From: Hippopus hippopus
Taxonomy: Eukaryota; Mollusca; Bivalvia; Cardiida; Cardiidae
Direction of reading: 5' to 3'
Length of the DNA: 64,000 nucleotides
Assembly: GCA_946811185.2 (NCBI GenBank)
Contig: OX328107.1
Span: 23,085,587-23,149,586, forward strand
Position 1 is the first letter of the stretch. Every line of letters starts with the position of its first letter. Below are positions 32,455 through 43,743 of the stretch, one piece after another. Both the position numbers and the translations under genes were made by a program. The notes below the pieces were generated by a model. That model ran no database searches. It was not told the origin of the DNA and saw nothing but the letters and a program-made list of their open reading frames with translations.

Positions 32455-32594
32455 CGTTTGTCTGTGAAAGAGTAGAAAACACTGGGAAAAGGAGAAAATG
32501 CTGGTTAGGAGTATTTTATCCCTTTTCCACAATGTTTTCAAATGTCTTCTTTGTTAGGATCGTCAAAAGTAGGGATTGTTTGGTAAAGGATTGA
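32455..32594 (-). mobile_element. MITE family B copy
   Basis: Core gggaaaaggagaaaatgctg and a decayed partner at about 32475-32535; end tttggtaaaggattga. Confidence 0.7.
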
Positions 32595-32693
32595 GTACAA
32601 ATCTAGGCTCACAAAATAAAACCATTTTGGGACAAGTGAAGATATTACTAATCAACAAGCAATAACTCCATTTGCCAGGAAGTTAGGCAGCAT

Positions 32694-32895
32694 CACTTAG
32701 TGGTGGAGATGTAGGATTCGTAATCTGGAGGTCCCGGGTTCGTTCCTCTCTAAAAGCCGTGGTTTATTTTCGTAGGAATATTCTTGGGTAAAACACTTCA
32801 AAACCCTAGCCTTATACTTGTGAAATTCGTGGAAAAGATGAATGGGTGAGCTGGCACCGTGATATGACTGAAATAATGTTGAATGAGCCTAAAAG
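32694..32895 (+). mobile_element. SINE-2 copy
   Basis: Head gcatcacttagtggtggaga and ggaggtcccgggttcgttcc; 3-prime end gatatgactgaaataatgtt. Confidence 0.7.
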
Positions 32896-32991
32896 ACCCT
32901 TAATAAAACATTAGTTTTCATAGAATGTATTAGAATTTTTCCTATTCCGACTAATCAGTTTTATTATCCCTTATTTAAGAAATAAGATTAA

Positions 32992-33195
32992 TCCTTAGAC
33001 TGCTAAGCGCGACCCAATGACTTTTTGCGGACAGTGTAGATCAAGATCAGACTGCACAAAACGTGCAGTCTGATCTTGGATCTACGTTGTCCGATAAGAA
33101 GATGTTTTTCTCCCAAAATTACCTTTGAAATAGCAAAAAATTTGCTTTTTACTATCGGCTTGAAAGTTTTATGTTAGTTATTTAGCAGAATGAAG
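32992..33195 (+). mobile_element. MITE family A, full copy
   Basis: tagactgctaagcgcgaccc at left, core at about 33045-33080, right end tttagcagaatgaaggt. Confidence 0.78.
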
Positions 33196-34735
33196 GTCAA
33201 GATAAAATCAGTTACGTTGTAGCCTGGATCGAGATGAACTAAGGGTTACCTTTTCACGCAAAATAACACCTTTATATCGTTCAACAAACATCCTGAAAGC
33301 ATTTGACACCTTTGTTGATAGAGTAAAAAGGTACTTGGTACGGAAATGATAGATGAGCCCGTTAGGTTTGTGCACCTAAAGAACTATTTGTATCGTTTGA
33401 GTCGACTGCAAGTCACGTAACATGATCTTCCACAGAGTGAGTTTTTGATAGGATAAAAACTGTCAACTGACACCAAGGAATGGCGTTTATTTTAACTGTA
33501 AACACCATTTGTCACGGGGCTTTTTGAAAGTATACATAGAAGTTGAATATCATTCAGTATTCATAGATAAAAAAAATGAAATACATGTATTTGTAAATTA
33601 GGCTATGATATGGATTTTAAGTATTTCATTTCGCATAAATGGCACAATAAACGCAATTCTTTCATCTTGCACCTTCGTGATTGGACCGGCTTGTGGGCAT
33701 CACTTGCTGTAATATGAAGAGATTCCGTTCGTTTCCGAATAAACGTAAAATCAAATTAAACCTCTAAATATGGCATTTTTGCACAATGGGTGTTCTATAG
33801 AGAGGGAAACAGGGAATAGGTGGTTTGGGTAGGGGGTATATTTTCCCTGGTTGAAAACTAACAAAAAATTGACTAGGCGAAGCAAAGAGAACTGATTTTA
33901 GTTTTGCTGGGCATGGTGAGAAAAAAAAATTACCCGATCTTACACGGAAGCAACAATTCTTATTTACCTGAGCACTAAGTGTTCCAGGTGAACTTTTTAA
34001 CTTGCTATGTCCGTAGTCCGTTGTGCTTCGTCATTTGTTTCTTGTTGTGCAGTCAAAATGCTTTCAATCTAGTGCTCATTAAACTTAGTCAGATTGTTTT
34101 TCTCAATAATATTTCGAGAAAAAAAGTGAAGATGGTTTACCTCAGGTGAGAAATCCGGTCACTTGGTAAAATATTATGTGCACACCAGAAGCCACATTTT
34201 CAGTCCAATGTTCAAGAAATGCAATCAGAAATTTTTGCGTTGATAGTACCTTCGACGAAGTCGGGAGTTAGTTACTTTGAATCAAGGAGTAGGTCACAAG
34301 GTCAAACATTAAAAACTCCATGTATCCATGCTAGATGCCACATTTTTAGTGAAATGCTAATGAAACTTGGAAAAGGGTCACAAATGAGTAAGATGTAGGT
34401 CAGAGGCTACATATTCAGAGTAATTGCCCATTTCTCAAAGATAATGAGGCACAGGTGAGCGACTCAGGGCCACCATGGCCCTCTCAGGTTTTTATTTGCA
34501 TTATTTACGCTACAATATGAAAATTTCATGCATTCTATTCAGGGGATAATAAAAATATCTCAGTGCGTAATTGTAACTTTACGCTTTCACTGCATAATGT
34601 GAATTCACAATGAAATGATAATGTAATTTCACCGCTCGTGATTTTGTATCCGTCTTCAACGTTTAAACCCTTTTTCTCATAATTCCGTGGCTTTACAATC
34701 GAAAAGTTTTGAAAACACTTTTGGAAAAGAATAAA
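33196..34735. other. Intergenic stretch, no gene recognised
   Basis: No supported exon. Part of it (about 34140-34500) reads like a worn dispersed repeat, with aggtcacaaggtcaaacatt and cgactcagggccaccatggc, but no second copy in this window allows a border to be set. Confidence 0.4.
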
Positions 34736-34897
34736 CATTCTTAGCCTTATCCTTCAAGCTTTTCTAATTTTTAAAGTAATAAAACTTCTGATTGGCTAAA
34801 CCAAATGGTTTAGCCAATCAGAAGTTGTTATACTTTCAAATTTTGGAAGTTTTGCAGAATAAGGCTAAAAATGTTCTCAGGAATGGTTGGTGAATAC
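34736..34897. mobile_element. MITE family E copy
   Basis: Palindrome 34783-34827 (acttctgattggctaaacc and complement); right end aatggttggtgaatacg touches the SINE-1 that follows. Confidence 0.72.
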
Positions 34898-35190
34898 GTG
34901 CCTGGTAGCTCAGTCGGTAAGACACATGGCTTGATACCTAGGTGGTCGCTGGTTCTTTTCACCAATCGGTCAAATTCTTTCGGTCGATTGATGATAGTCA
35001 TTGCGACAGGCTTCAACCCCTTCTCACTGTTGAACACTGTTTCGAAAATGTTTAGTTGGAAAAGCAGCAAAGGTATGGAAGGAATGTTTTGCAAAGTAAT
35101 AGTAAAAAGAAGCGTCACGAAATCCTGTATACGTGCTCCGACCACCGAGATATAACTGAAATAATGTTGAAACCAGCACGAAACGCTATT
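34898..35190 (+). mobile_element. SINE-1 copy
   Basis: Head gcctggtagctcagtcggta, body gcgacaggcttcaacccctt and gttgaacactgtttcgaaaa, end ctgaaataatgttgaaa. Confidence 0.7.
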
Positions 35191-35369
35191 CAAATATACA
35201 TGTAAACGAATGGCATGGGCAAATCTGTAGGGAAAAGGGTTGACTTATTCTAATAAGCAATGTTTCTCTTACCAAAATAATTATGAAACGCTGTAGGACG
35301 CAGGAGCATAAAAAGTGAATCTCTATGTCAATAGATAACGTTTGTAATACGTCGTTTGAAACGTGAGAT

Positions 35370-35571
35370 CAGGGCCCGTATTCACCAACCATTCTTAAGA
35401 ACGTTCTTGGTCTCAGTCTCCAGAATTTTCTAAATTTGAAAATAATACAACTTCTGATTGGCTAAACTAAATGGTTTAGCCAATCAGATGTTGTGTTACT
35501 TTCAAATTTAGAAAATCTTGAAGAATAAGACTGAGAATATTCTTAAGAACGGTTGGTGAATACGGGCCCTG
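35370..35571. mobile_element. MITE family E, full palindromic copy
   Basis: Best-preserved copy: ends CAGGGCCCGTATTCACCAAC and complement, arms pairing over most of the 202 bases, centre GATTGGCTAAACTAAATGG. Confidence 0.82.
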
Positions 35572-35722
35572 ATAAGTCAGTGCTTTAACTCCTTACAAAA
35601 CAAGACTCATCCACTCTGAGAAGAGCTTGTAGAGACAAATTAGTAACCATGACTGAAATGGTTACCTTCGTTTTTCTCCTTTCCTCCCAATGTTTTGCAA
35701 AAGCCTCTTCACCAGGTTTGTA

Positions 35723-36520
35723 TACTCCTCACAAAAAGTTAAGCAACAATGAATTACCGCTGCACCAGAATTTTATTATTACACATATAAACAATTTCAT
35801 TGTATAAATGTAATGATTATTGAGTTAAAAACTCCAAGCAATTTTGTATTTCTATCAGATCATATTTCTCACTTACAGGCTTTTGAAGTAAGGCACTGTC
35901 TAAATCCACGTGCAAAAAAGTGGTATATTACCCAGATGTTTTAAAATCTCTAAAATTCGTTCAATCTGCAAAAGTCAGTACACGGAATGGCCACCATTAG
36001 CACGAATACAAGCTTGAACTCTTCTGGGCAATTTGAGTGGCCAGCAAGATCTCAATCTGATTGAGCATGAGTGGGACATTCTCGGTAGGCGCGCCAATGA
36101 TGGAAATGTGAGGCCTCAGAACCTCCAACACCTTGAGCAACTTTTGAGTCAGGAATGGCAGGATATTCCACAACAACAGCTGAACGGCTTGATCTGGTCA
36201 ATGCCCAGAAGAGTTCAAGCTTGTATTCGTGCTAATGGTGGCCATACCGTGTACTGACTGTGTCCCGGTTGCAGATTGACCGAATTTTAGAGATTTTAAA
36301 ACATCTGGGTAGTATACCACTTTTTTGCATGTGGATTTAGACAGTGCCTTACTTCAAAAGCCTGTAAGTGAGAAACATGATCTGATAGAAGTACAAAATT
36401 GCTTGGACTGGTTTTTAACTCAATAATCATTACATTCATACAATGAAATTGTCTATATGTGTAATAATAAAATTCTGGTGCAGCGGTAATTCATTGTTGC
36501 TTAACCTTTTGTGAGGAGTA
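35723..36520. mobile_element. Tc1-derived fold-back element with about 310-base inverted repeats
   Basis: Begins TACTCCTCACAAAAAGTTAA and ends in its near complement; TA lies on both sides. The inverted arms run about 35723-36030 and 36200-36520, leaving about 170 unpaired bases. The paired arms include a transposase 3-prime segment, so that segment occurs in both orientations. Confidence 0.88.
36033..36257 (+). pseudogene. Tc1 transposase C-terminal fragment
   Basis: The frame reads QDLNLIEHEWDILGRRA (family form: DLNPIEHLWD), then QEWQDIPQQQLNGLIWSMPR and RANGGHTVY before TGA, the normal Tc1 C-terminus. It keeps only about the last 70 residues; the first two catalytic acids and the DNA-binding domain are gone. 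The ATG at its start is chance. Its 3-prime 45 bases are mirrored at about 35988-36030 in the left arm. Confidence 0.88.
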
Positions 36521-36689
36521 TATAAAACACAGTATTGTTTGGTACAGGGTTTAAGTAAGTGTAAAATGCAGACATTGTAGGAGATTTTAAAATTCAGTTT
36601 CACGGCTCGTTTAATTTACGCAATGATATAATCCCGATAACGCCCGCTACTCATTGAACTTGAATAAAATTCAAGATTGCATTTAGATT

Positions 36690-36915
36690 AATCCTTTACC
36701 ATTTCCGTGTTTTAAACGACCCCGGGAACGCTTTTGAAAACATTGTGGGAAAAGGAGAAAATGCTGGTAACCAGCATTTTCTCCTTTTCCCACAATGTTT
36801 TCTACCTGCTTAAATACAGATGCCGGCATTTTTGTCATTATGAAGGCCAGTGTGTCTTCTGCAAGTGCTTATATTATAGACGAGTCTAAACGTTTGTCAT
36901 AAGATAAAGGGTTGA
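36690..36915 (+). mobile_element. MITE family B, full copy with perfect-looking core
   Basis: Core about 36738-36804 pairs fully apart from the central base; ends taatcctttacca / gataaagggttga. Confidence 0.83.
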
Positions 36916-37184
36916 AAACTGCATGTTACGTGGTTCAAAAATAAAAAATCCGCTTTTTTTTTTTTCTCAATTGTAAGATTAAATTTATTTTTACTATCTG
37001 TCAAAAGGTACGTGCACTTGGGTTGGGCAACAAGTTTTGCCAAAATTAGCTACATGTACGTCCTTTTCATTTAAAAAGAATGAAGATTGCACAAAACGAC
37101 GAGATTTTGACAAAAAGAAAAACTTTCATAAAAGAGGGAGTTTCACCAATATCAAATAAAGAGAAAATTCATACTACAGGCTTG

Positions 37185-37315
37185 GGAGGAGAGAGAGAGA
37201 CAGAAAAACAGACAGACGGAGATATAGACAGAGAAAATAAAGAAGAATATCATAACTAGAGGCTTGGAATGAGAGAGAGAGACAGAAAAACAGACAGACG
37301 GAGATTTAGACAGAG
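37185..37315. repeat. Tandem duplication of a GA-rich unit
   Basis: aggcttgg...gagagagagacagaaaaaca and gacagacggagat...agacagagaa occur twice, about 75 bases apart. Confidence 0.85.
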
Positions 37316-37448
37316 AACTCTCTTTACTTTGATCACTGTATCGGACAGTCTATATCACAGGTTAGACTGCACTCGTATATTTTATGCTGTCTGAAATTGA
37401 TCTACATGTATATAATCCGCAAAAGCGTATTGAGCTGCCCAAAGGTTA
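37316..37448 (-). mobile_element. MITE family A copy, decayed
   Basis: ggttagactgcactcgtata / tgctgtctgaaattgatcta core and gcgtattgagctgcccaaag flank. Confidence 0.6.
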
Positions 37449-37496
37449 ATCTCAATTCACGTGACTATCTGTATCTACTTTCTTCAAGCAAACAGC

Positions 37497-37870
37497 CACG
37501 CCCAGTAGCTCGGCCGAGAACGTACAAAGCTTGGCACCCTGGGGTCGCTGGCTCGTTCCTCAGCTCGGCAGAATTCTTCCCGAACTGATGGTAATGTCTG
37601 CGACAGTATTCATTCCTCTCTCAGCCCTGAACATTGTTCCGACGATTCGTAACTCTTTACCAAACGACAAAATTTTAAACTTGTCCAAATTGAGACTGAG
37701 TGGTAAAGGATTAAGTTGTGTGAGGAAAAAAAAACAATCAGGGGATTGGAAAGAATGTCGTACGTAGTACTGGCAAAAAGAAACTTTGTGTTAAAAAGCA
37801 TGGATACGAGCGTATGTGTACTGGGCGCCACGTAACTGAAAGAATGTTGAAAACGGCGTTAAACACAAAA
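37497..37870 (+). mobile_element. SINE-1 copy with a mini-B insertion
   Basis: Head agtagctcggccgagaacgt, gtcgctggctcgttcctcag; body gcgacagtattcattcctct; end atgttgaaaacggcgttaaa. Interrupted at 37648-37714. Confidence 0.72.
37648..37714. mobile_element. Internally deleted MITE B (about 66 bases)
   Basis: Consists of little more than the two family B ends: TAACTCTTTACCAAACGACA at left and gagtggtaaaggattaa at right, without a hairpin core. Confidence 0.75.
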
Positions 37871-37992
37871 TAATCAGATATTCAATCAAACAGAAACATT
37901 TCCGTTACTGCACACGGCATAGCATAGACATATTATGTCAATGGCCGATTTGTCATGACCTGTTTTTCGGTTTCATCTTAATTGTCCTTTAT

Positions 37993-38206
37993 TAACTCTT
38001 TACCAAACGACAAATATATGGACTCATCCAAATTCAAAGGATTTACAGACGACAATTTAAATGTGGCTTAAATGATGAAATTTGGTTCTAATAGGGTGGG
38101 AAACACTGTGTGAAAAGGTTACAAGTATTTCTCCTTTTCCCACAATGTTTTCCAAAGGCTTCTTTCTTAGGGGTCGATAAAACTTGGGATTGTGTGTGAA
38201 AGAGTT
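37993..38206 (-). mobile_element. MITE family B copy
   Basis: Ends ttaactctttaccaaacg / gtgtgaaagagtta; one core arm lost, tctccttttcccacaatgtt kept. Confidence 0.7.
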
Positions 38207-38345
38207 ACTTGAAAACGCCTCAACGTATCATAATTTTTGTCACCTTATAATTATTGCTTCTAGGAAATTGATTTCTTATTGTTATATACTCGGGCATCGT
38301 CCTCTCGTGTGTGCAGCATCTGCTTCTGTACCACCTAATTTTGAT

Positions 38346-38577
38346 TAACCTTTTCCCATACAATCTAGAGTTTTAACGAACCTAACGGATAAGGCTTTTG
38401 AAAACATTGTTGGAAAAGGAGAAAATGCTGGTAACCAGCATTTTCTCCTTTTCCCACAATGTTTTCTGTCCTTTCACTCACGAAATTCCATTATATGAGC
38501 CACATATCATTTTGTTGTCTTCGAATTCTTCAAAATTGGACAAATCCAAAATTTTGTTGCTTGGTAAAGGTTTAATC
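38346..38577 (+). mobile_element. MITE family B, full copy
   Basis: Core about 38398-38464, typical flanks. Followed directly by the next copy. Confidence 0.8.
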
Positions 38578-38795
38578 CTTTGTCAAACCGAGTCCAGTGT
38601 TTAACGCCTGACGCTGGGAAAGAATGCGAAAACATTGTGGGAAAAGGAGAAAATGCTGGTAAGTCAGCATTTTCTCCTTTTTCCACAATATTTTCTTCTC
38701 TTTCGAAGATAAATCCTGTCATTTGAGATATATTCTATGTGTCATTTGCAAGTGCTTTAATCATGGACTATACCGAAATGTTGTATTATGATAAA
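38572..38795 (+). mobile_element. MITE family B, full copy (tandem with previous)
   Basis: Core about 38627-38695 with a small central change (ggtaagtcag). Confidence 0.75.
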
Positions 38796-39019
38796 CACTT
38801 AAATATACAGGGACGAGACTTTGGTATTTGAAGATTTGCAAAATCGCAACTAAGATCTTTTTTCAAATACGGAGTAAATGGCAACGAATGAGAAAGAACA
38901 TCGTGACACATAAACAATACAAAAAAAACCGAAATTCTTGCTGCGAGTTTTCAAAATCCTGACCGATTAACCCGTCACCAGACCCCAAAACATAGCCTTG
39001 TCCATATCGAAAATATAGA

Positions 39020-39250
39020 AACCGTGTTCTGGCAAAAGGGGGTTTAATGCATTCCTGTCATTCATTATACGAAGACAGACGTGGATCCATAAAAATTCAT
39101 GTTGTCTGACAACCGGCTAAATCATGAGGTAGAATTGGCCTTGGACATGCAGAAAATTTACAAATAGCAAATGGTTTCGACCCTTGTCACCCTGCGCAGA
39201 CTATAATAGGTCAGATGTGTTAAACCCCTTTTCACATAGCTCGACACATA
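39020..39250 (+). mobile_element. MITE family C copy, core decayed
   Basis: gttctggcaaaagggggttt at left, ccttgtcaccctgcgcagac core arm only, ttcacatagctcgacacat at right. Confidence 0.65.
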
Positions 39251-39254
39251 TGCA

Positions 39255-39410
39255 TACGACAAATCGAATGTAGCTACAAAGATAGGGTTTGTCTTTGAAA
39301 ACATTGTGGGAATATGAGTAGATGCAAGAAACCAGGATTTTTTTCCCACAATGCACTAAAAGCCTGTAAACGAATGCTCGATAAAACAAGTCGTTAATTG
39401 GCAAAGTGTT
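39255..39410 (-). mobile_element. MITE family B copy
   Basis: gaaaacattgtgggaatatg and ttttcccacaatgcac, end ttggcaaagtgttaa; a second B flank follows to about 39530. Confidence 0.6.
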
Positions 39411-39689
39411 AAATGTTTTTCTCTCCTTTTTCCACTATAGTTGTACCCTTTCAAGAACACATCCTATAATTTCAGCTACATTTCCTTGGTCGTTTGTATT
39501 TTTTTCATATAGACTGGATTTCCAATTTGAAAAAGAATCTATGGTTTGTTTTTCATCGGCTGAAAATGTGCACGTGCTTTATTTTACCAGTAATGCAGTT
39601 AATTTAGAACCCCTAGGGTGTCTCACCACTCCGCACTGCTTGCCTCTTGCACTCCTGCTACACATTTTTTTCACCAAAGAAAATTGAAG

Positions 39690-39690
39690 G

Positions 39691-39733
<43 letters not shown>

Positions 39734-39752
39734 TATATATATATATATATAT
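39690..39752. repeat. (GA)n(TA)n microsatellite
   Basis: AG run then AT run. Confidence 0.95.
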
Positions 39753-40154
39753 GATTTGATGATTTCTGTGAAAACTGCAAGTTTGCTTTCTCTTCGGGTA
39801 CTATTTTGTGCCTGTGACTACATTAAGGAAAACGGTCTTTAACCAGTAAGGACCTTTTTAACCGTTGTTTTTCAAAAGAAGTTATGTTAGAGAAGAAATG
39901 ACAGAGAAATGTTATCGGTTAAAATGCCTCTTTTAACAATTTGTGTAGGTCATTGGACACATATCTTATAAAAAACAAACTGCAAAAATCTGAGTTCGTC
40001 TGTAAAAGTACGGGCAGAGGGTCAAAAACAGTGGTTTTACGCTTTTTCTCAGTGTAGCAAAACGACTGTATAGTGTCTAAGCATAGACATAGCCGATGAC
40101 CGTTCGACCACTATCCACTGAGATTTCAATGGGTATCATTTCAACAAATATTTG

Positions 40155-40415
40155 AGCCATGCTCTATGAAAAGGGGGCTTGATGCATCTGCGAAAAGTAT
40201 CGACCCAGGTCAGCCTGCGCAGTCCGCGCAAGCTGACCTGGGCCGAAACTTTTCGCTATTGGCCAATTTTCTGTATGACCAAGGACCAGTCTACCTCGTG
40301 ATTAAGTCGATTGTTTAAAAAAGTAGCCATTATGGATCCATAATTATATGATGGCTTCTCTGGCATTATGTATCACGGAGATGCATTAAGCCCCCTTTTG
40401 CCAGAGCACGGCTCA
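40155..40415 (-). mobile_element. MITE family C, full copy
   Basis: Ends gagccatgctctatgaaaag / ttgccagagcacggctcat; core at 40205-40243. Confidence 0.8.
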
Positions 40416-40552
40416 TTTACAAGTAATAAGAGCAACATGAGGACTCAATTACATATCACAATAGGATGTAAATTGACGCTGTTTATCTCCCTAGCCTCTC
40501 CTTCTTGTGAAAATCTCAACTTTGTGTGGTTGTTGACCGATACAAATGAACC

Positions 40553-41250
40553 ATGCTCTGCCAAAGGGAGGTTTAATGAATCTCCTGGTGCATCCTATCA
40601 AGCTAGTTATCACATAGCATTATTTTATGCTTTTCAGTAATTAATCGGTATATAATTGTGGATTATAGGGTTTGATAATTCATGGTTACGACCAGTGAAA
40701 TAAATCGTTAATATTTCCGTAACTCTTCAATTGAAGGCGGAAACAGTAGTTCAAGCGCACAAGTCACCTAGGTAAACAGTGCGTGCTATTCAACCAGACG
40801 GTAATATGACGTGTTTAACGCACATTTGCCCTACATATCTCGCACTTTACGTAATTTGTAATTAGTTCGTATGTGTGTGTGCGGGGGGAGGGGGGGGGAG
40901 GAGGGAGGGAGGATTAGGCCAAGGAAAATTACCGAAAATAACTACTAGGTTTTGATGAAAGTCCCAACAAAAAGGGGGTTAGACGCATCAAATAACTAGA
41001 TCTTTTTTTTTTTTCTAGTGAAAGATGGAAATTTATTTCATCTCGTGAACATCAATGGTAATACCGATGATGCTCACTCGATGAAATAAATTTCGATCTT
41101 TCTCCACAGAAAATATTCTCTATATTATGTGTCTATAAAATCCGCTTTGTCACACAAAGGACCGAATCATGAAGTAGGCTGGTCCTTCGACATGCAGAAA
41201 ATCGACCATTAGCAAAAGGTTTCGACCCATGTCAAAACTGGTTTCAAACA
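40553..41250 (+). mobile_element. MITE family C copy split by repeat G
   Basis: Left part to about 40621 (gaaccatgctctgccaaagg...tcacatagcattat) resumes at about 41114 (tattatgtgtctataaaatc...aggtttcgacccatgtcaaa). Confidence 0.6.
40622..41113. repeat. Repeat G copy 2, without mariner
   Basis: Matches the two flanks of the mariner at 22803-24129, giving an approximate empty-site paralogue. Contains a G-rich run (about 40882-40912) and the terminal stem-loop. Confidence 0.7.
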
Positions 41251-41344
41251 TTTAGGCACTGGCTGCTGGGCACTACGAACCTAACAGAGTCAGCCCCTAT
41301 CCGCTCATTTCTGTAGTAAGACTATCAATGGGCTCTTACCAACT

Positions 41345-41505
41345 TTTGTTCTAATTTTACTATACATTTTTCTGCCAACGACTAGAACTTTGACATACTG
41401 CACTGCAGCACATTATCCGATTCATAATATAATACGAAACGGTATGAATTAAATTTGTCTGCAAATTGACCCCCGAATTATTTACTTTTGGCAGCTAGTG
41501 TGCCT
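41345..41505. repeat. Family F half copy (inverted)
   Basis: acggtatgaattaaatttgt and ttacttttggcagctagtgt, complement-like to 53745-53800. Confidence 0.4.
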
Positions 41506-41520
41506 TTAACATAACAGCAT

Positions 41521-41620
41521 AAATTTTAAAGAAGTCGATATAGTCGAATACGACAATGGTACGCGAACCAAAATTTTAAAGAAGTCGATATAGTCGAATA
41601 CGACAATGGTACGCGAACCA
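41521..41620. repeat. Exact 50-base tandem duplication
   Basis: 41521-41570 and 41571-41620 are identical (aaattttaaagaagtcgata ... acgcgaacca). Confidence 0.97.
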
Positions 41621-41732
41621 CTATAAAACAAATAGGGTATTGGCCAATTCATTCACCATAAAGAGGACGTTTACACAGGATACAATAATCCTGCATTGAG
41701 TTTTCCTAGGATCAGTGATCCCTATGGTGCTT

Positions 41733-41805
41733 TGTGGACAATGTAGATCAATATCAGACTGCACAGAGCGTGTAGTCTGATCTTGTATCTGCACTTTTTC
41801 AATAT
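41733..41805. mobile_element. MITE family A, short copy
   Basis: Core atcagactgcacagagcgtg / tagtctgatcttg. Confidence 0.65.
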
Positions 41806-42284
41806 TTCTTGAGATATCATGGACAAAGTAGTCTTGAAACTGATAACTAACATGCTATAAATTATTCGTTTTGTGTATTTTAGCACTTTTAGTCATACTG
41901 CCGCGCCCAGTGTATCTATTCATGCATTTCTTCGCACAAAACTCTGTTCTAAGCCAATAGCTGCTTTTCAACATAAATCTCGTCAGAGCATTGTTTACAG
42001 GTGAGAGAGAGTAATGGATCTTGTCGAAATGACGAAATGACTATTATACATTTTCTACAACAGTTCTGTTGAGCCGAGGCTCAAACTCACCAATACTGGG
42101 TCACCGGTCCTGTCCACTGATGGTTCTGACTGGGCCATCGAGTTCGGCCCTTAATTTAACGGGTTATTTTCATTTCATGAGAAATACCCATGGTAAACTG
42201 ATACCTTTTGTATATAGCGTCCGACACGACGATCGATCACAGACTGCCGTTCTAGACCTAAGGACTTGTGTCCACTAAAGAATC

Positions 42285-42670
42285 TTAACTCTTAGGCTGC
42301 TAAGCACAATGTACTGACCTTTTGCGGACAGTGTAGATCAAGATCAGACTGCACAGAACGTGCAGTCTGATCTTGGATCTACACTGTCCGATAAGAGGAT
42401 ATTGTTCCCCGAAACATAGCTTTAAATTAGCAATAGTGAGGGTTTTACTATCTAATTATCTAGGCTGCTAAGCACAATGCACTTTTGCGGAACGCGCAGT
42501 CTGATCTTCGATCTACACTGTCCGATAAGGGGACTTTGGTCCCCGAAACATAGCTTTAAAATAGCAATAGTTAGGTTTTTACAATCTAATTGAAATTTTC
42601 ATTGAAGGTTTTTACTATCTAATTGAAAATTTCATTTTACAGTAGTTGTTTAGCAGGATAACGGTTAGTG
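42285..42670 (+). mobile_element. Two MITE family A copies in tandem
   Basis: First 42285-42465 with a complete core at about 42338-42376; second about 42465-42670 lacking the left core arm. gctgctaagcacaatg begins both. Confidence 0.72.
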
Positions 42671-42819
42671 TTGTTCTAAGTCCCAATTCAGGGACCTGAG
42701 ATCTGATTGAACGAGACAGAACACTCAGCCAGGCCAAGGAGACTCCCTCATATTTTACGGCGACAAGTGCAAATATTTAAACCATACAGCTATGCCAAAT
42801 GTTACATTCCTGAAAATCA

Positions 42820-42995
42820 AAAGTATTTTGAGACTACAAGTCAAATGTGATTCAAACCATGGGTTTTGTTTGCGATGGGTTAGAAAACTTTGTGGAATGA
42901 GGTGAAAATGCTGGTTACTGGAAATTTCTCCTTTTCCCAAAATGTTTTAGAAAACATTCTTCCTTAGGGTTGTTAACCATGATATTGTTCCTCTA
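42820..42995 (-). mobile_element. MITE family B copy
   Basis: aaaactttgtggaatgaggt, aaaatgctggttactg and ctccttttcccaaaatgttt. Confidence 0.65.
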
Positions 42996-43404
42996 ATTGT
43001 TTAGAAAAAACTTTCAAAGATTGTCGTATGCTCTAACTGCTCATAAAGAACCGTAGTTGCCTTTTGCGGACAATGTAGATTAAGATCATATCGTACTCTC
43101 CCTGCAGGCCGATCTTTCAATTTCACAGTTTGTTAATCTGTGAGATACACCTGTATTTTGACAAAGCAAAGTCTTGAAACTGCAATGTCAGTCATTTATT
43201 TAGCAGTAGTAGTAGTAGTAGTAATGGATATCATCGTGGTATATTTTATTACTATTTTATTGCTTTCGTGTTGTTTTTATTGTTCGTACTGTTATTGTTC
43301 TTATTATTTGCTCCAAGGATTAAAGATATCGTCGAAGATGATCAATCGCACAATACCAAAACTGGGTAATACCCTCAATATTTTGACAGGGGGGCAATGT
43401 CCTC

Positions 43405-43640
43405 TTAATACTTTGCCCCACGACAAAATCTTGGACTCGTATGTAAGGAAAAATTTTCAGAACGACCAATTAAGTTTGCTCCAAATATAAATTATGCATT
43501 TTGTTAATGATAGGGTAGAAAACATTGTGGGAAAAGGAGAAAATGCTGGTTACCAGCATTTTCTCCTTTTTCCACAATGTTTTCAAATGCATACTTTCGG
43601 AGTGGCTTGAAGAAACTATGGGTTTGTATGGTAAAGGGTG
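43405..43640 (-). mobile_element. MITE family B, full copy
   Basis: Core about 43518-43582, end gtatggtaaagggtg. Confidence 0.78.
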
Positions 43641-43733
43641 AAAGAAGCGCTCAAGGAAGGACAAGTGAAATAAGCATGTGACACAACAATAAAGAGATCA
43701 GTGAACGTATCAAGCTGCAATAAACAACCCTTG

Positions 43734-43743
43734 CTATAAATAG
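43734..43743 (+). promoter_or_regulatory. TATA-box candidate, distal
   Basis: CTATAAATAG, a strong match, about 275 bases before the GTPase start codon. Alternative to the box at 43866. Confidence 0.35.

Larger units (their letters stand above)
35586..36554. mobile_element. Family B remnant split by a fold-back element
   Basis: B sequence 35586-35722 (ending cctcttcaccaggtttgta) resumes at 36521-36554 (tataaaacacagtattgttt, then ggtacagggttt), as expected for one interrupted copy. Confidence 0.6.
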
